The notes: a model not told the origin generated them from the sequence alone. A stretch of 20,797 bases of DNA from Actinomycetes bacterium (GCA_023402505.1 JAEYGD010000010.1:1-20797); one strand, 5' to 3'. Counted from the first letter of the stretch, positions 7,519-15,278 are shown. Numbers and translations: made by a program.

Positions 7519-9141
7519 GTGCACATGCCGCTGTCCTCCCGCTCCGAGCGTTCCGTCCTCGGGCGGACCGTCGGCACGGGTGTCAGGGCGGTCCGCCTGC
7601 TGCTACGCGGCTCGGTCAGCAGCGGCCGCTGGGTGACCCGCTCGGCGGGGCGGGCCCGCGCCCGCGGCGCCGGCCGCGAGGTCGGCATGGTCCGCCTGTT
7701 CGACCTGCACGCGGTCTCCTGCGCCGGGGACACGCTCATCGCGATCGGCCTGGCCGGGACGATCTTCTTCAACGTGCCGCTCGGTGAGGCACGCAGCAAG
7801 GTCGCCCTCTACCTGCTGGTGACCATGGTGCCGTTCGCGCTCCTCGCCCCGGTGGTCGGTCCGTTGCTCGACCACTTCCGGCACGGCCGCCGGTACGCGC
7901 TGGCCGCCACCATGCTCGGCCGGGCCTTCCTGGCGTGGCTGATCTCCGACTACATCCACGGTTTCGGCCTGTACCCGGCGGCCTTCGGTGTGCTGGCGCT
8001 GTCCCGCGCGTACGGCGTGGCCCGCTCGGCGGCCGTGCCCCGGCTGCTCCCGGAAGGGCTCGGCCTGTCCCAGGTCGGTGCCCGGGCCAGCGTGTACGGC
8101 ACGGTCGCCGGCGCCCTGGTCGCCCCGATCGGCCTGGCCGCCTTCTGGTTCGGGCCGCAGTGGCCGTTGCGGGTCGCCTCGGTGATCTTCCTGGTCGGCA
8201 TGGTCGTCGCCCTGCGGCTGCCGCCGAAGGCGGACTCCGAGCCACCGGAACGGGTTCCCCGCCCGCTACGGGCGCTCCGGCGACGCACCGGCGACCGGCC
8301 GCTCGGCCGGGGGCGCCCGCACGGCCGGCTGGTGATGGCCACCCTGGTCGGGGCCGCCACGTTGCGCGCCGTCTACGGCTTCCTGCTGCTCTTTCTGGCC
8401 TTCGCGATCAAGGGCGGTGATCTGACCACCACCGTCCTCGGGCGGGAGCTGAGCGACGAGGCGGCCCTCGGGCTGGTCGGCGGGGCCCTGGCCGTCGGCA
8501 GTTTTCTCGCCACCGCGATCGGCACCCGGTTGCGCATCCACCGGCCGGCGGCGCTCCAGTCGAGCGGCATGGTCGTGGTCGCCGGCGTGGCGGTCCTCAC
8601 CGCGCTGAAGTTCTCGCTGCCGATGGTCGCGCTGCTCTGCCTGGTCGCCGCCCTGATGAGCGGCATCGCGAAACTCGCGGTGGACGCCTCGATCCAGGAG
8701 CGCATCCCGGAGCGGCTGCGGGCCAGCTCCTTCGCCCATTCCGAGACGGTCCTGATGCTCGCCTTCGTCGCCGGCGGCGGGCTGGGCCTCGTACCCTTCG
8801 ACGGCCGTCTCGGCATCGCCGTCGCCGCCGGCGTGGCCACGCTGGCCACCGCGCGCGGCGTCGTGATGGCGGGCCGCCTGCGGGCCGAGCGGCTGCTGGG
8901 CCGGCCGTTGGCCGACGACGAGCTCACCGAGGACGAGTCGGCCCCGGAGGAGCCCGACCACCTCGGCCGCGCCTCCGGCGACCCGACGCCCACCTCACCC
9001 GCCCCCACGCCGGGCGGCACGCTCGACGACGACGGCCTCGCCCCGCCGGGCTACCACATCTACCGCCCGTCGTCGGCGGTCGGCGGGCCGGGCGGCACCG
9101 ACGACGAGACCCGGCGCGAGCCGCGGGGACCACTGCCGTGA
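7519..9141 (+). CDS. MFS-like multi-pass membrane protein
   Basis: A 540-residue membrane protein with about 11-12 hydrophobic segments between residues ~55 and ~450, resembling MFS transporters (GTIFFNVPLGEARSKVALYL; VPFALLAPVVGPLLDHF). It has an unusual basic N-terminal arm of about 55 residues rich in Arg and a hydrophilic C-terminal tail of about 90 residues, acidic and Pro-rich, ending in a small conserved-looking motif PPGYHIYRP. The start is GTG 7519 or, two codons on, ATG 7525; there is no strong ribosome site to decide. It ends 10 bp before mqnB, so the two are very likely one operon. The substrate is unknown; the linkage hints at a role near menaquinone metabolism but proves nothing. 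Confidence 0.85.
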   Translation: MHMPLSSRSERSVLGRTVGTGVRAVRLLLRGSVSSGRWVTRSAGRARARGAGREVGMVRLFDLHAVSCAGDTLIAIGLAGTIFFNVPLGEARSKVALYLLVTMVPFALLAPVVGPLLDHFRHGRRYALAATMLGRAFLAWLISDYIHGFGLYPAAFGVLALSRAYGVARSAAVPRLLPEGLGLSQVGARASVYGTVAGALVAPIGLAAFWFGPQWPLRVASVIFLVGMVVALRLPPKADSEPPERVPRPLRALRRRTGDRPLGRGRPHGRLVMATLVGAATLRAVYGFLLLFLAFAIKGGDLTTTVLGRELSDEAALGLVGGALAVGSFLATAIGTRLRIHRPAALQSSGMVVVAGVAVLTALKFSLPMVALLCLVAALMSGIAKLAVDASIQERIPERLRASSFAHSETVLMLAFVAGGGLGLVPFDGRLGIAVAAGVATLATARGVVMAGRLRAERLLGRPLADDELTEDESAPEEPDHLGRASGDPTPTSPAPTPGGTLDDDGLAPPGYHIYRPSSAVGGPGGTDDETRREPRGPLP

Positions 9142-9151
9142 CGGGGCATCC

Positions 9152-9814
9152 GTGACCGAGCTGCTGGTGGTCACCGCGGTGCCCGCGGAGGCCGAGGCGG
9201 TCCGTGCGGGCCTGCCGGGCGAGTTCGCCACCGTCGCACCGGTCGGGGTGGGCCCGGCGGTCGCCGCCGCCGCCACGGCCCGGCTGCTGGCACTGGCCGA
9301 GGCCGCCGGACGGCCGTACCGGGTGGTCGTCAGCGCCGGCGTGGCGGGCGGCTTCGTCGGGCAGGTGGAGGTGGGCGGCACGGTCGTCGGCACCCGGGCG
9401 ATCGCCGCCGACCTGGGCGCCGAGTCCCCGGAGGGCTTCATCCCGGTGGATCAGCTGGGCATGCCGGCGGAGCTGCTGGGTGGTGGCACGGCCATCGCCG
9501 CGGACCCGGCGCTGGTCGCCGCCCTCCGGGCCGCGCTCCCGGGCGCCGCGGTGGGCCCGGTGCTGACCGTGGGCACGGTGACCGGCACGGCCGCCGGCAC
9601 CGACGCGCTGCTCCGCCGGCACCCCGAAGCGGTGGCCGAGGCCATGGAGGGGTACGGGGTGGGCGTGGCCGCCGCGCACGCCGGCCTGCCCTTCGTCGAG
9701 CTGCGTACGATCTCCAACCCGGTCGGACCGCGCGACCGGGACGCCTGGCGCCTCCGCGAGGCGCTGGCCGCACTCACCGAGGCGGCCCCGGCGCTGCTGA
9801 CGTGGCAGCGGTAG
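9152..9814 (+). CDS. mqnB: Futalosine hydrolase
   Basis: A 220-residue nucleoside-phosphorylase-fold protein. MqnB cleaves futalosine to dehypoxanthinyl futalosine and hypoxanthine in the alternative (futalosine) menaquinone pathway. Visible features are the N-terminal strand (ELLVVTAVPAEAEAVRAGL), the glycine-rich GVGPAVAAAATARLL, VSAGVAGGF, and the nucleoside-binding AMEGYGVGVAA with catalytic-type Glu, then ELRTISNPVGPRD near the C-terminus. These match futalosine hydrolases rather than MTA/SAH nucleosidase, which it resembles in fold. GTG at 9152 is 11 bp after the MFS stop. mqnD lies downstream on the same strand, as expected for the pathway; in Streptomyces coelicolor the two genes are adjacent (SCO4327 and SCO4326). 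Confidence 0.9.
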   Translation: MTELLVVTAVPAEAEAVRAGLPGEFATVAPVGVGPAVAAAATARLLALAEAAGRPYRVVVSAGVAGGFVGQVEVGGTVVGTRAIAADLGAESPEGFIPVDQLGMPAELLGGGTAIAADPALVAALRAALPGAAVGPVLTVGTVTGTAAGTDALLRRHPEAVAEAMEGYGVGVAAAHAGLPFVELRTISNPVGPRDRDAWRLREALAALTEAAPALLTWQR

Positions 9815-9885
9815 CAGCCGACGCCACCGGTGACGGCATAGCTGCCTCCACCGTCCCGTGACGGCGCCTCACCAACCTGACGCTG

Positions 9886-9959
9886 CCCACCAACCTGAAG
9901 TGCCCACGCCCACCAACCTGAAGTGCCCACCAACCTGAAGTGCCCACCACCCCGACGTG
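9886..9959. repeat. Tandem 17-bp repeats
   Basis: The unit CCCACCAACCTGAAGTG occurs exactly at 9886-9902, 9909-9925 and 9926-9942, with a degenerate copy at 9943-9959. A partial copy (CTCACCAACCTGAC) precedes the array at 9868. Copies abut directly or with only 6 bp between them, so there are no spacers of the kind a CRISPR array has. Confidence 0.92.
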
Positions 9960-9963
9960 CCGT

Positions 9964-10066
9964 CCACCCTGACGCTGCTGGCACCTCCGGACGCCCGATC
10001 GCCCTTGCCGCTATCACCACCCTGACGCTGCTGGCACCTCCGGGACGCCCGATCGCCTTGCCACTA
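9964..10066. repeat. 50-bp direct duplication
   Basis: The segment at 9964-10013 is repeated at 10017-10066 with only a one-base insertion, a one-base deletion and one substitution. Both copies begin CCACCCTGACGCTGCTGG. The high identity suggests a recent duplication or ongoing expansion next to the 17-bp array. Confidence 0.93.
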
Positions 10067-10108
10067 CCGCCAGTCACCTCTCTCATACCCCGCACAACCA
10101 CCTCGCCA

Positions 10109-10238
10109 GCCTTTGCTCTGCACCCCAATACGCACCGGTCACAATCAGCGACGATCCGGCAGCGACCGGACTGCAGGGCGTACCTCGCATCGACGCAGGT
10201 CGGCCTCGGTGGTGCGAATAGGGGTGCAGAGCAAAGGC
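10109..10238. repeat. 130-bp inverted-repeat element, MITE-like
   Basis: The 28-bp ends 10109-10136 and 10211-10238 are inverted copies matching at 26 of 28 positions, including 18 consecutive matches (GCCTTTGCTCTGCACCCC and its complement). The 74 bp between them have no transposase or other gene. Terminal inverted repeats, small size and intergenic position are what a non-autonomous miniature element shows, but I see no target-site duplication directly outside the ends. A structured RNA is the alternative. Confidence 0.7.
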
Positions 10239-10360
10239 AGAAAATATCGCCAGCGACCCTGGCCATTCCGTCGCGGAAAGTGAGCACACCGGTGTCCTTA
10301 GCGTCGAGGAGCAAATGGCTACCCACCGTGATGAGTCACCGGAGCCGCCGATGCCCCCGT

Positions 10361-10432
10361 GTGCCCATCACCCCGACGATGCCCACCACCCCGAGGATGC
10401 CCATCACCGCGACAGTGCCCACCACCCCGGCG
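10361..10432. repeat. Four tandem 18-bp repeats
   Basis: Units of 18 bp start at 10361, 10379, 10397 and 10415, each of the form RTGCCCAYCACCSCGRSR. The period is a multiple of three, so every frame gives a hexapeptide repeat: in the frame of an ATG at 10315 it reads HHPDDA, HHPEDA, HHRDSA, HHPGAA. Confidence 0.9.
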
Positions 10433-10591
10433 CTGCTCGCGGGTGCCCGGCCAGTGGTCGCGGACGGTGCCCCACGAACAGGGGCAGCTCGACAGCACGC
10501 CGAAGAGGAAGTGCCGGTACGGCAGGGGCGAGGCTCACAGCGGCGAGGGCGACCCGGCGGCGCGGAGTCGAGGCAGGGCTACCGTGGTGGG

Positions 10592-11479
10592 GTGGCGCTC
10601 TCGCTGGCGATCTCGCCCTGTCCCAACGACACGTTCGTCTTCCACGCTCTCGTGCACGGGCAGGTGCCGGGCGCACCGCCGGTCGAGGTGACCTACGCGG
10701 ACGTCGACGTCACCAACACCGCCGCCGAACGCGGCGCGTTCGACCTGGTCAAGGTGAGCTACGCGGCGCTTCCGTGGCTGCTCGACGACTACCACCTGCT
10801 GCCCTGCGGCGGCGCGCTCGGCCGGGGCTGCGGCCCGCTCGTGCTGACCCGGCCCGACCGCGCGGGCGACAATCGCGGGCACGCCTCCGACCCGACCGGG
10901 GCGGCCGGCACCGCCTCCGCCGACCTGACCGGCGCGACGGTGGCGGTGCCCGGCGACCGGACCACGGCGTACCTGCTCTTCCGGCTCTGGTCGGCCGGGC
11001 GGCCGCCGGCCCGGATCGAGGTCGTGCCGTTCCACGAGATCATGCCGGGCGTCGCCGCCGGGCGGTACGACGCCGGCCTGGTGATCCACGAGGCGCGGTT
11101 CACCTACCCCCGGCACGGGCTGACCGCCCTGGTCGACCTCGGCGAGTGGTGGGAGGCCGACACCGGCCTCCCGATCCCGCTCGGCGCGATCCTCGCCCGC
11201 CGCGGCGCCGTCGACCCGCAGGCCGCCGCCGGTTGGATCCGCGACTCGGTACGCCGCGCCTGGGCGGACCCGGCGGCCAGCCGGGACTACGTGCTGGCGC
11301 ACGCGCAGGAGATGGAGCCCGACGTGGTGGACCGGCACATCGGCCTCTACGTCAACGAGTTCACCGCAGACCTGGGCGACGCCGGGTTCGCCGCCGTCGA
11401 GGCGCTGCTCGGTCGGGCCGCCGACGCCGGGCTCGTACCTCAGACCTCCAGCTCGCGCGCCACCGCGTGGACCAGCTGA
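10592..11479 (+). CDS. mqnD: 1,4-dihydroxy-6-naphthoate synthase
   Basis: A 295-residue enzyme with a periplasmic-binding-protein fold that converts cyclic dehypoxanthinyl futalosine to 1,4-dihydroxy-6-naphthoate, the last dedicated step of the futalosine menaquinone route before the late modifications. The N-terminal SPCPNDTF (residues 8-15) is diagnostic for MqnD and distinguishes it from the related MqnA. Further family blocks are FDLVKVSYAALPWLL, GALGRGCGPLVL, PGDRTTAYLLFRLW, FHEIMPGVAAGRYDAGLVIHE and DLGEWWEADTGLPIPLG. GTG at 10592 gives the normal length and start; the open frame upstream is repeat DNA. The 3' end overlaps the convergent cold-shock gene by 40 bp. Confidence 0.92.
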   Translation: MALSLAISPCPNDTFVFHALVHGQVPGAPPVEVTYADVDVTNTAAERGAFDLVKVSYAALPWLLDDYHLLPCGGALGRGCGPLVLTRPDRAGDNRGHASDPTGAAGTASADLTGATVAVPGDRTTAYLLFRLWSAGRPPARIEVVPFHEIMPGVAAGRYDAGLVIHEARFTYPRHGLTALVDLGEWWEADTGLPIPLGAILARRGAVDPQAAAGWIRDSVRRAWADPAASRDYVLAHAQEMEPDVVDRHIGLYVNEFTADLGDAGFAAVEALLGRAADAGLVPQTSSSRATAWTS

Positions 11480-11826
11480 GCGATCTTCTGCGCGGTCTTC
11501 CGGTCCGGGAAGCGGCCCCGGCGCAGGTCCGGCTGGACCTTCGCCTCCAGCACCTTGATCATGTCCTCGACCAGTCCGTGCAGTTCCTCCGCCGGCCGGC
11601 GGCGCAGCTCCGCCACCGAGGGCGGCGCCTCCAGCAGCTTTACCCCCATCGCCTGGGCGCCCCGGCGGCTGTCGACCACGCTGAAGTCGACCCGCTGCCC
11701 GCCCTTCAGGTCGGTGACACCCGCCGGTAGCGCGGCCTTTGGCAGGAACACGTCGCCACCCTCGTCACTGGTGACAAACCCGTACCCCTTGGTCGCGTCG
11801 TACCACTTCACTCGGCCCGTCGGCAC
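11440..11826 (-). CDS. Cold-shock-domain protein with C-terminal helical extension
   Basis: A 128-residue protein. Residues 1-65 form a cold-shock domain with both RNA-binding motifs: RNP1 as KGYGFVT (13-19) and RNP2 as DVFLP (25-29). Unlike classical 67-residue Csp proteins it carries about 60 further residues, charged and helical (SVAELRRRPAEELHGLVEDMIKVLE, then PDLRRGRFPDRKTAQKIAQLV). This two-part form is found widely in actinobacteria. Single-strand nucleic acid binding is expected; the tail may mediate partner binding. The start is GTG 11826 with GAGG seven bases upstream. The HAD gene lies 28 bp upstream on the same strand, so they are probably cotranscribed. Confidence 0.9.
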   Translation of the reverse strand: MPTGRVKWYDATKGYGFVTSDEGGDVFLPKAALPAGVTDLKGGQRVDFSVVDSRRGAQAMGVKLLEAPPSVAELRRRPAEELHGLVEDMIKVLEAKVQPDLRRGRFPDRKTAQKIAQLVHAVARELEV

Positions 11827-11854
11827 CTGAGAACCTCTGCTTCGCTCAAGACGT

Positions 11855-12481
11855 TTACTGCTCCAAGGCTAGCCGGATCATGCGGTCGAGCGCCGCCGGG
11901 AATCCGGTGAGATCATCCAGCACCACCTCCGCACCCGCCGCCCGCAACTCCTCGGCGGTACACGGCCCGGTCACCACCGCGATACCGGGCACCTCCGCCG
12001 CTCGGGCGGCGGTCATGTCGGCGACGTGGTCACCCACGTAGTGGGTGGCGCCGTGCGCCCGCAGCGCGGTCGCCTTCTCCTCCGCGAACAGGTCACCGGC
12101 GACCTCGTCGACGGTCAGGCCCAGGTGGTCCAGGTGCAGCCGGGCCAGCCGGCCGAGCTTCGAGGTGACCACGAGCACCCGCCCACCGGACGCGTGCACC
12201 GCCTCGACCGCCTCCCGCGCGCCCGGCAGCGGGACGGTGGGCGTGATCGCGTACGCCGGGTAGAGCTCGCGGAAGGCGCGGACCGCGTCCTCCACCTGCT
12301 CCGGCGGGAACCAGCGGGCGATCTCCGTCCGCAGCGGCGGACCGAGACGGGACACCGCCGCCTCGGCGTCCACCGGCACACCCGTCCGCGCGGTCAACGC
12401 CCGGTACGTGGCGGCGATCCCGGGACGGGAGTCGACCAGAGTCATGTCGAGGTCGAAACCGACCGTCGGCGCTGGGGGCAT
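11855..12481 (-). CDS. HAD-family phosphatase (phosphoglycolate phosphatase-like)
   Basis: A 208-residue haloacid-dehalogenase-type hydrolase. Motif I is DLDMT with nucleophile Asp10 and acid/base Asp12; motif II is VVTSK (104-108); a conserved Lys136 and motif III GDHVADMTAA (Asp151, Asp155) complete the Mg2+-dependent phosphatase site. The helical cap between motifs I and II is of the subfamily IA type, as in Gph. The substrate is not predictable, though small phosphorylated metabolites are likely. ATG 12481 is followed at once by the family start; the gene is divergent from the helicase-associated gene with a 75-bp spacer and precedes the cold-shock-domain gene. Confidence 0.9.
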   Translation of the reverse strand: MPPAPTVGFDLDMTLVDSRPGIAATYRALTARTGVPVDAEAAVSRLGPPLRTEIARWFPPEQVEDAVRAFRELYPAYAITPTVPLPGAREAVEAVHASGGRVLVVTSKLGRLARLHLDHLGLTVDEVAGDLFAEEKATALRAHGATHYVGDHVADMTAARAAEVPGIAVVTGPCTAEELRAAGAEVVLDDLTGFPAALDRMIRLALEQ

Positions 12482-12556
12482 GCCGAAGACCGTAGCCGGG
12501 CGAGCCGGACGTCCGAGGGGCGGGACGGCCGCCCGCCGGGCTAGCGTGGAACGACG

Positions 12557-15031
12557 ATGACCACCTCACTCGCTGACCACCTGCGCGCGCTGCCCGACGA
12601 GGCGCTCGCGGCCCTGCTCCAGCAGCGGCCGGACCTCGTCGTCCCCGTACCGGCCGACGTCTCCGCGCTCGCCATCCGGACCCAGTCCCGGGTGTCGGTG
12701 GCCCGCGCCCTGGACGGCCTGGACCGGTTCACGCTCCTGATCCTCGACGCCGCCCGGCTCACCCGGGACCCGTCCGACGGCACCACCAGCGTCGACGCCG
12801 TGCTCACCATGGCCACCGCCGGCGCGCAGCCACCCGCCCCGACAGCCATCCGGACAGCCGTGCAGCGGCTCCGGTCCCTCCTGCTGCTGTACGGGCCGGA
12901 CGACCGCGTACACCTGGTCGGCGGCATCGACGAGATCTCCCCGTACCCGGCAGGGCTGGGCCGGCCCGCCGCGGAACTGGACCTGCGGACGGCGGCGCTC
13001 TGCGCGGACCCGGCGAAGCTGCGGCGCACGCTGCTGTCCGCGCCGCCCTCGGCCCGGGCCATCCTGGACCGGCTCGCCGCCGGCCCGCCCGTCGGCAGCG
13101 TCCCGCCGGGAGCGCTGCAGGCCCCGCCCGTCGGCGCCGAGGACGACCTGCCGCCCGACGCCACCAACGGCGGTGCGCCGACCGGTTCGCCGGTGCGCTG
13201 GCTGGTCGACCACCGGCTGCTGGTACCCGTCACCACCGGGCGCAGCGGCGGGCCGGGCACCGTCGAGCTGCCCCGGGAGGTCGGGCTGCTGCTGCGCCGG
13301 GACACCGGCCCGCTCGGCCCGCTGTCCACCACCCCGCCCCCGGTCTCGGCCCCGCCGCGGGAACCGAAGGCTGTCGACTCCGCCGGTGCCGGGCAGACCA
13401 TGGAGGTGGTCCGGCAGACCGAGGCGCTGCTGGAGCAGCTCGCCGCCGAACCGGCGCCGGTGCTCCGCTCCGGCGGCCTGGGCGTACGCGACCTGCGCCG
13501 GCTGGCCCGCGCCGCCGGCCTGGACGAGCCGACCGCCGCGCTGCTGCTGGAGACGTCGTACGCGGCGGGGCTGACCGGCGAGCTGGAGCTGCCCGGCGCG
13601 GTGACCACCCGCCACGGCGCCGACCAGCAGGTGGTGCCGAGCGCCGGGTACGAGGTGTGGCGCGCCGGATCGCTGGCACAGCGCTGGGAGCAACTGGCCC
13701 GGGCGTGGCTGACGATGACCCGGCAACCCGGGTTGGTCGGCCAGCGCGACGACCGGGACCGGCCGATCACGGTGCTCTCCCCCGAGGCGGAGCGGGCCGG
13801 GGCGCCCGTCGCCCGGCGGGGTGTGCTCGGCGTCCTCGCCGACCTGGAGCAGGCGACCGCACCCACCCCCGACGAGGTGCTCGAACTGCTCGACTGGCGG
13901 GCGCCACGGCGCACCCGGGGGCGGGAGGCGGCACACCGGGAGGTGCTGACCGAGGCGGCCACGCTGGGCGTGACCGGGCTGGGGGCGCTCACCTCGTACG
14001 GGCGGCTGCTGCTCGCCGACGTCACGTCGGGCGACGAGCGGGCCGCCGACGACCCGCTCGGGGTACGCGGTGACGCCGACGGGGATCCGTCGACGGCCGT
14101 ACGGGCGCTGGACGCGCTGCTACCCGCCCCGGTCGACCACTTCCTGGTGCAGGCCGACCTCACCGTCGTCGTGCCCGGCCCGCCCGACCCGGCGCTCGCG
14201 GCGGAACTTGACGTGGTCGCCGAGCACGAGTCGGCGGGCGGCGCCAGCGTGCACCGGGTCACCCCGGCGAGCGTCCGGCGGGCGCTGGACGCCGGCTACT
14301 CCGCCGACGACCTGCACGGGCTGTTCCAGCGGCGCTCCCGGACCCCGGTGCCGCAGGGGCTCACCTACCTGGTCGACGACATCGCCCGCCGGCACGGCGG
14401 CCTGCGCGTCGGCTCGGCCGGGGCGTACGTGCGCAGCGACGACGAGGCGCTGCTCACCGAGGTGCTCGCCGACAAGCGACTGGAGGCGCTGGCGTTGCGC
14501 CGGCTCGCGCCGACCGTGCTGGCCACCCCCTACCAGGTGGGCCGGATGCTCACGGCGTTACGCGAGGCCGGGTACGCGCCGGTGCCCGAGGACGCCACCG
14601 GAGCGGCGGTCCTCACCCGGCCGAAGACGCGGCGCGCGCCGGCCCGTGTGTCGGTCGCCGCGCGGACCGTCGACCCGCTCGCCGCCCCGAAACTCCCGAT
14701 GCCCCGGCTGCTCGGGGTGGTCGAGCAGATCCGGCGGGGCGACGCCGCCGCCCGTGCCGCCCGGCGCGCACCGGCGGTGGTACGCGGGCAGGCGCCCGCC
14801 GGCCCGGTGCCGGTGCACAGTCACGCCGACGCGCTGGCCGTGCTCCAGCAGGCGGTACGCGACAAGGCGCTGGTCTGGGTCGGCTACGTCGACGCGCACG
14901 GGGCGACCGCGTCCCGCCTGGTCCGGCCGGTGTCGATCGGGGCCGGCTACCTGCGGGCCGAGGACGAGCGGACCGAGATGCTGCACACGTTCGCCCTGCA
15001 CCGGATCACCGCGGCGGTGCTGGAGGGCTGA
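12557..15031 (+). CDS. XPB/Ssl2-like helicase-associated protein (PF13625 type) with WYL-like tail
   Basis: An 824-residue cytosolic protein of the actinobacterial family annotated as helicase-associated or XPB/Ssl2-like helicase (Helicase_C_3). I see no Walker A or DEAD/H motif, so despite the name it is unlikely to be a helicase alone. The N-terminal part (SLADHLRALPDEALAALLQQRPDL) and several winged-helix-like segments suggest DNA binding; about residues 530-680 (VDHFLVQADLTVVVPGPPDP to LRREAGYAP-type region) form the conserved Helicase_C_3 core. The last 65 residues (WVGYVDAHG, VRPVSIGAGYLRAED, HTFALHRI) look like a WYL ligand-binding domain. ATG 12557 is the first start. One rare TTA Leu codon lies at 14558-14560. 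XPB itself is 1.3 kb downstream on the same strand. Confidence 0.85.
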   Translation: MTTSLADHLRALPDEALAALLQQRPDLVVPVPADVSALAIRTQSRVSVARALDGLDRFTLLILDAARLTRDPSDGTTSVDAVLTMATAGAQPPAPTAIRTAVQRLRSLLLLYGPDDRVHLVGGIDEISPYPAGLGRPAAELDLRTAALCADPAKLRRTLLSAPPSARAILDRLAAGPPVGSVPPGALQAPPVGAEDDLPPDATNGGAPTGSPVRWLVDHRLLVPVTTGRSGGPGTVELPREVGLLLRRDTGPLGPLSTTPPPVSAPPREPKAVDSAGAGQTMEVVRQTEALLEQLAAEPAPVLRSGGLGVRDLRRLARAAGLDEPTAALLLETSYAAGLTGELELPGAVTTRHGADQQVVPSAGYEVWRAGSLAQRWEQLARAWLTMTRQPGLVGQRDDRDRPITVLSPEAERAGAPVARRGVLGVLADLEQATAPTPDEVLELLDWRAPRRTRGREAAHREVLTEAATLGVTGLGALTSYGRLLLADVTSGDERAADDPLGVRGDADGDPSTAVRALDALLPAPVDHFLVQADLTVVVPGPPDPALAAELDVVAEHESAGGASVHRVTPASVRRALDAGYSADDLHGLFQRRSRTPVPQGLTYLVDDIARRHGGLRVGSAGAYVRSDDEALLTEVLADKRLEALALRRLAPTVLATPYQVGRMLTALREAGYAPVPEDATGAAVLTRPKTRRAPARVSVAARTVDPLAAPKLPMPRLLGVVEQIRRGDAAARAARRAPAVVRGQAPAGPVPVHSHADALAVLQQAVRDKALVWVGYVDAHGATASRLVRPVSIGAGYLRAEDERTEMLHTFALHRITAAVLEG

Positions 15032-15041
15032 CCCGGTCGCG

Positions 15042-15278
15042 TCAGCGCCGGTCGCGGCGGAACGTCCCGACGATCGCGATCACCAGCAGCAGGCCGAACG
15101 CCGTGCCGGCGGTCTCCCCCACCGACGCCACGAAGCCCTGCTGCTGCACCAGCCACCCGAACAGGAACCACCCGAAGAGGAGCAGCCCGGCAGCCGCGTA
15201 CGCGACCACGGTGGCGGTGGAGACCGGCTCGGCCGGTACCTGCCGCTCCTCGGCTGCCACGTCCTGGTCGACGGTCAT
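15042..15278 (-). CDS. Small two-helix membrane protein, hypothetical
   Basis: A 78-residue protein with an acidic cytoplasm-like N-terminus, two transmembrane helices (about 24-45 and 53-71, VVAYAAAGLLLFGWFLFGWLV and AGTAFGLLLVIAIVG) and a basic tail (FRRDRR). The ATG at 15278 has a good GGAGG site 6-7 bases upstream, which supports it as a real gene. No family recognised. It is convergent with the helicase-associated gene and lies just downstream of the L,D-transpeptidase gene on the same strand (43-bp gap), so it may be cotranscribed with it. Confidence 0.75.
   Translation of the reverse strand: MTVDQDVAAEERQVPAEPVSTATVVAYAAAGLLLFGWFLFGWLVQQQGFVASVGETAGTAFGLLLVIAIVGTFRRDRR

Larger units (their letters stand above)
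9815..10591. other. 777-bp repeat-rich spacer between mqnB and mqnD
   Basis: No convincing gene lies in this stretch. It holds, in order, a tandem 17-bp repeat (9886-9959), a 50-bp direct duplication (9964-10013 and 10017-10066), a 130-bp inverted-repeat element (10109-10238), a perfect 10-bp palindrome ACACCGGTGT (10286-10295) and four 18-bp tandem repeats (10361-10432). The mqnD frame is open back to 9923, but the extension is repeat-derived and has no family similarity. The last ~150 bp before mqnD probably contain its promoter, which I cannot place. Confidence 0.8.

Noticed and set aside
9851..9864. Terminator of mqnB (CCGTC-CCGT-GACGG)
   Set aside because: A stem of only 5 bp without a T-run is common by chance at this GC content.
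10083..10289. 68-residue minus-strand ORF in the mqnB-mqnD spacer
   Set aside because: It lies almost wholly in the 130-bp inverted-repeat element, shows no domain or ribosome site, and is better explained by the repeat.
9886..10432. Possible CRISPR array
   Set aside because: Repeats are 17, 18 or 50 bp and lie head to tail with no regular unique spacers, and no cas gene is present.
9923..10591. N-terminal extension of mqnD by 223 residues
   Set aside because: The extension is translated repeat DNA with no family similarity; the MqnD family begins a few residues before SPCPNDTF, matching GTG 10592.
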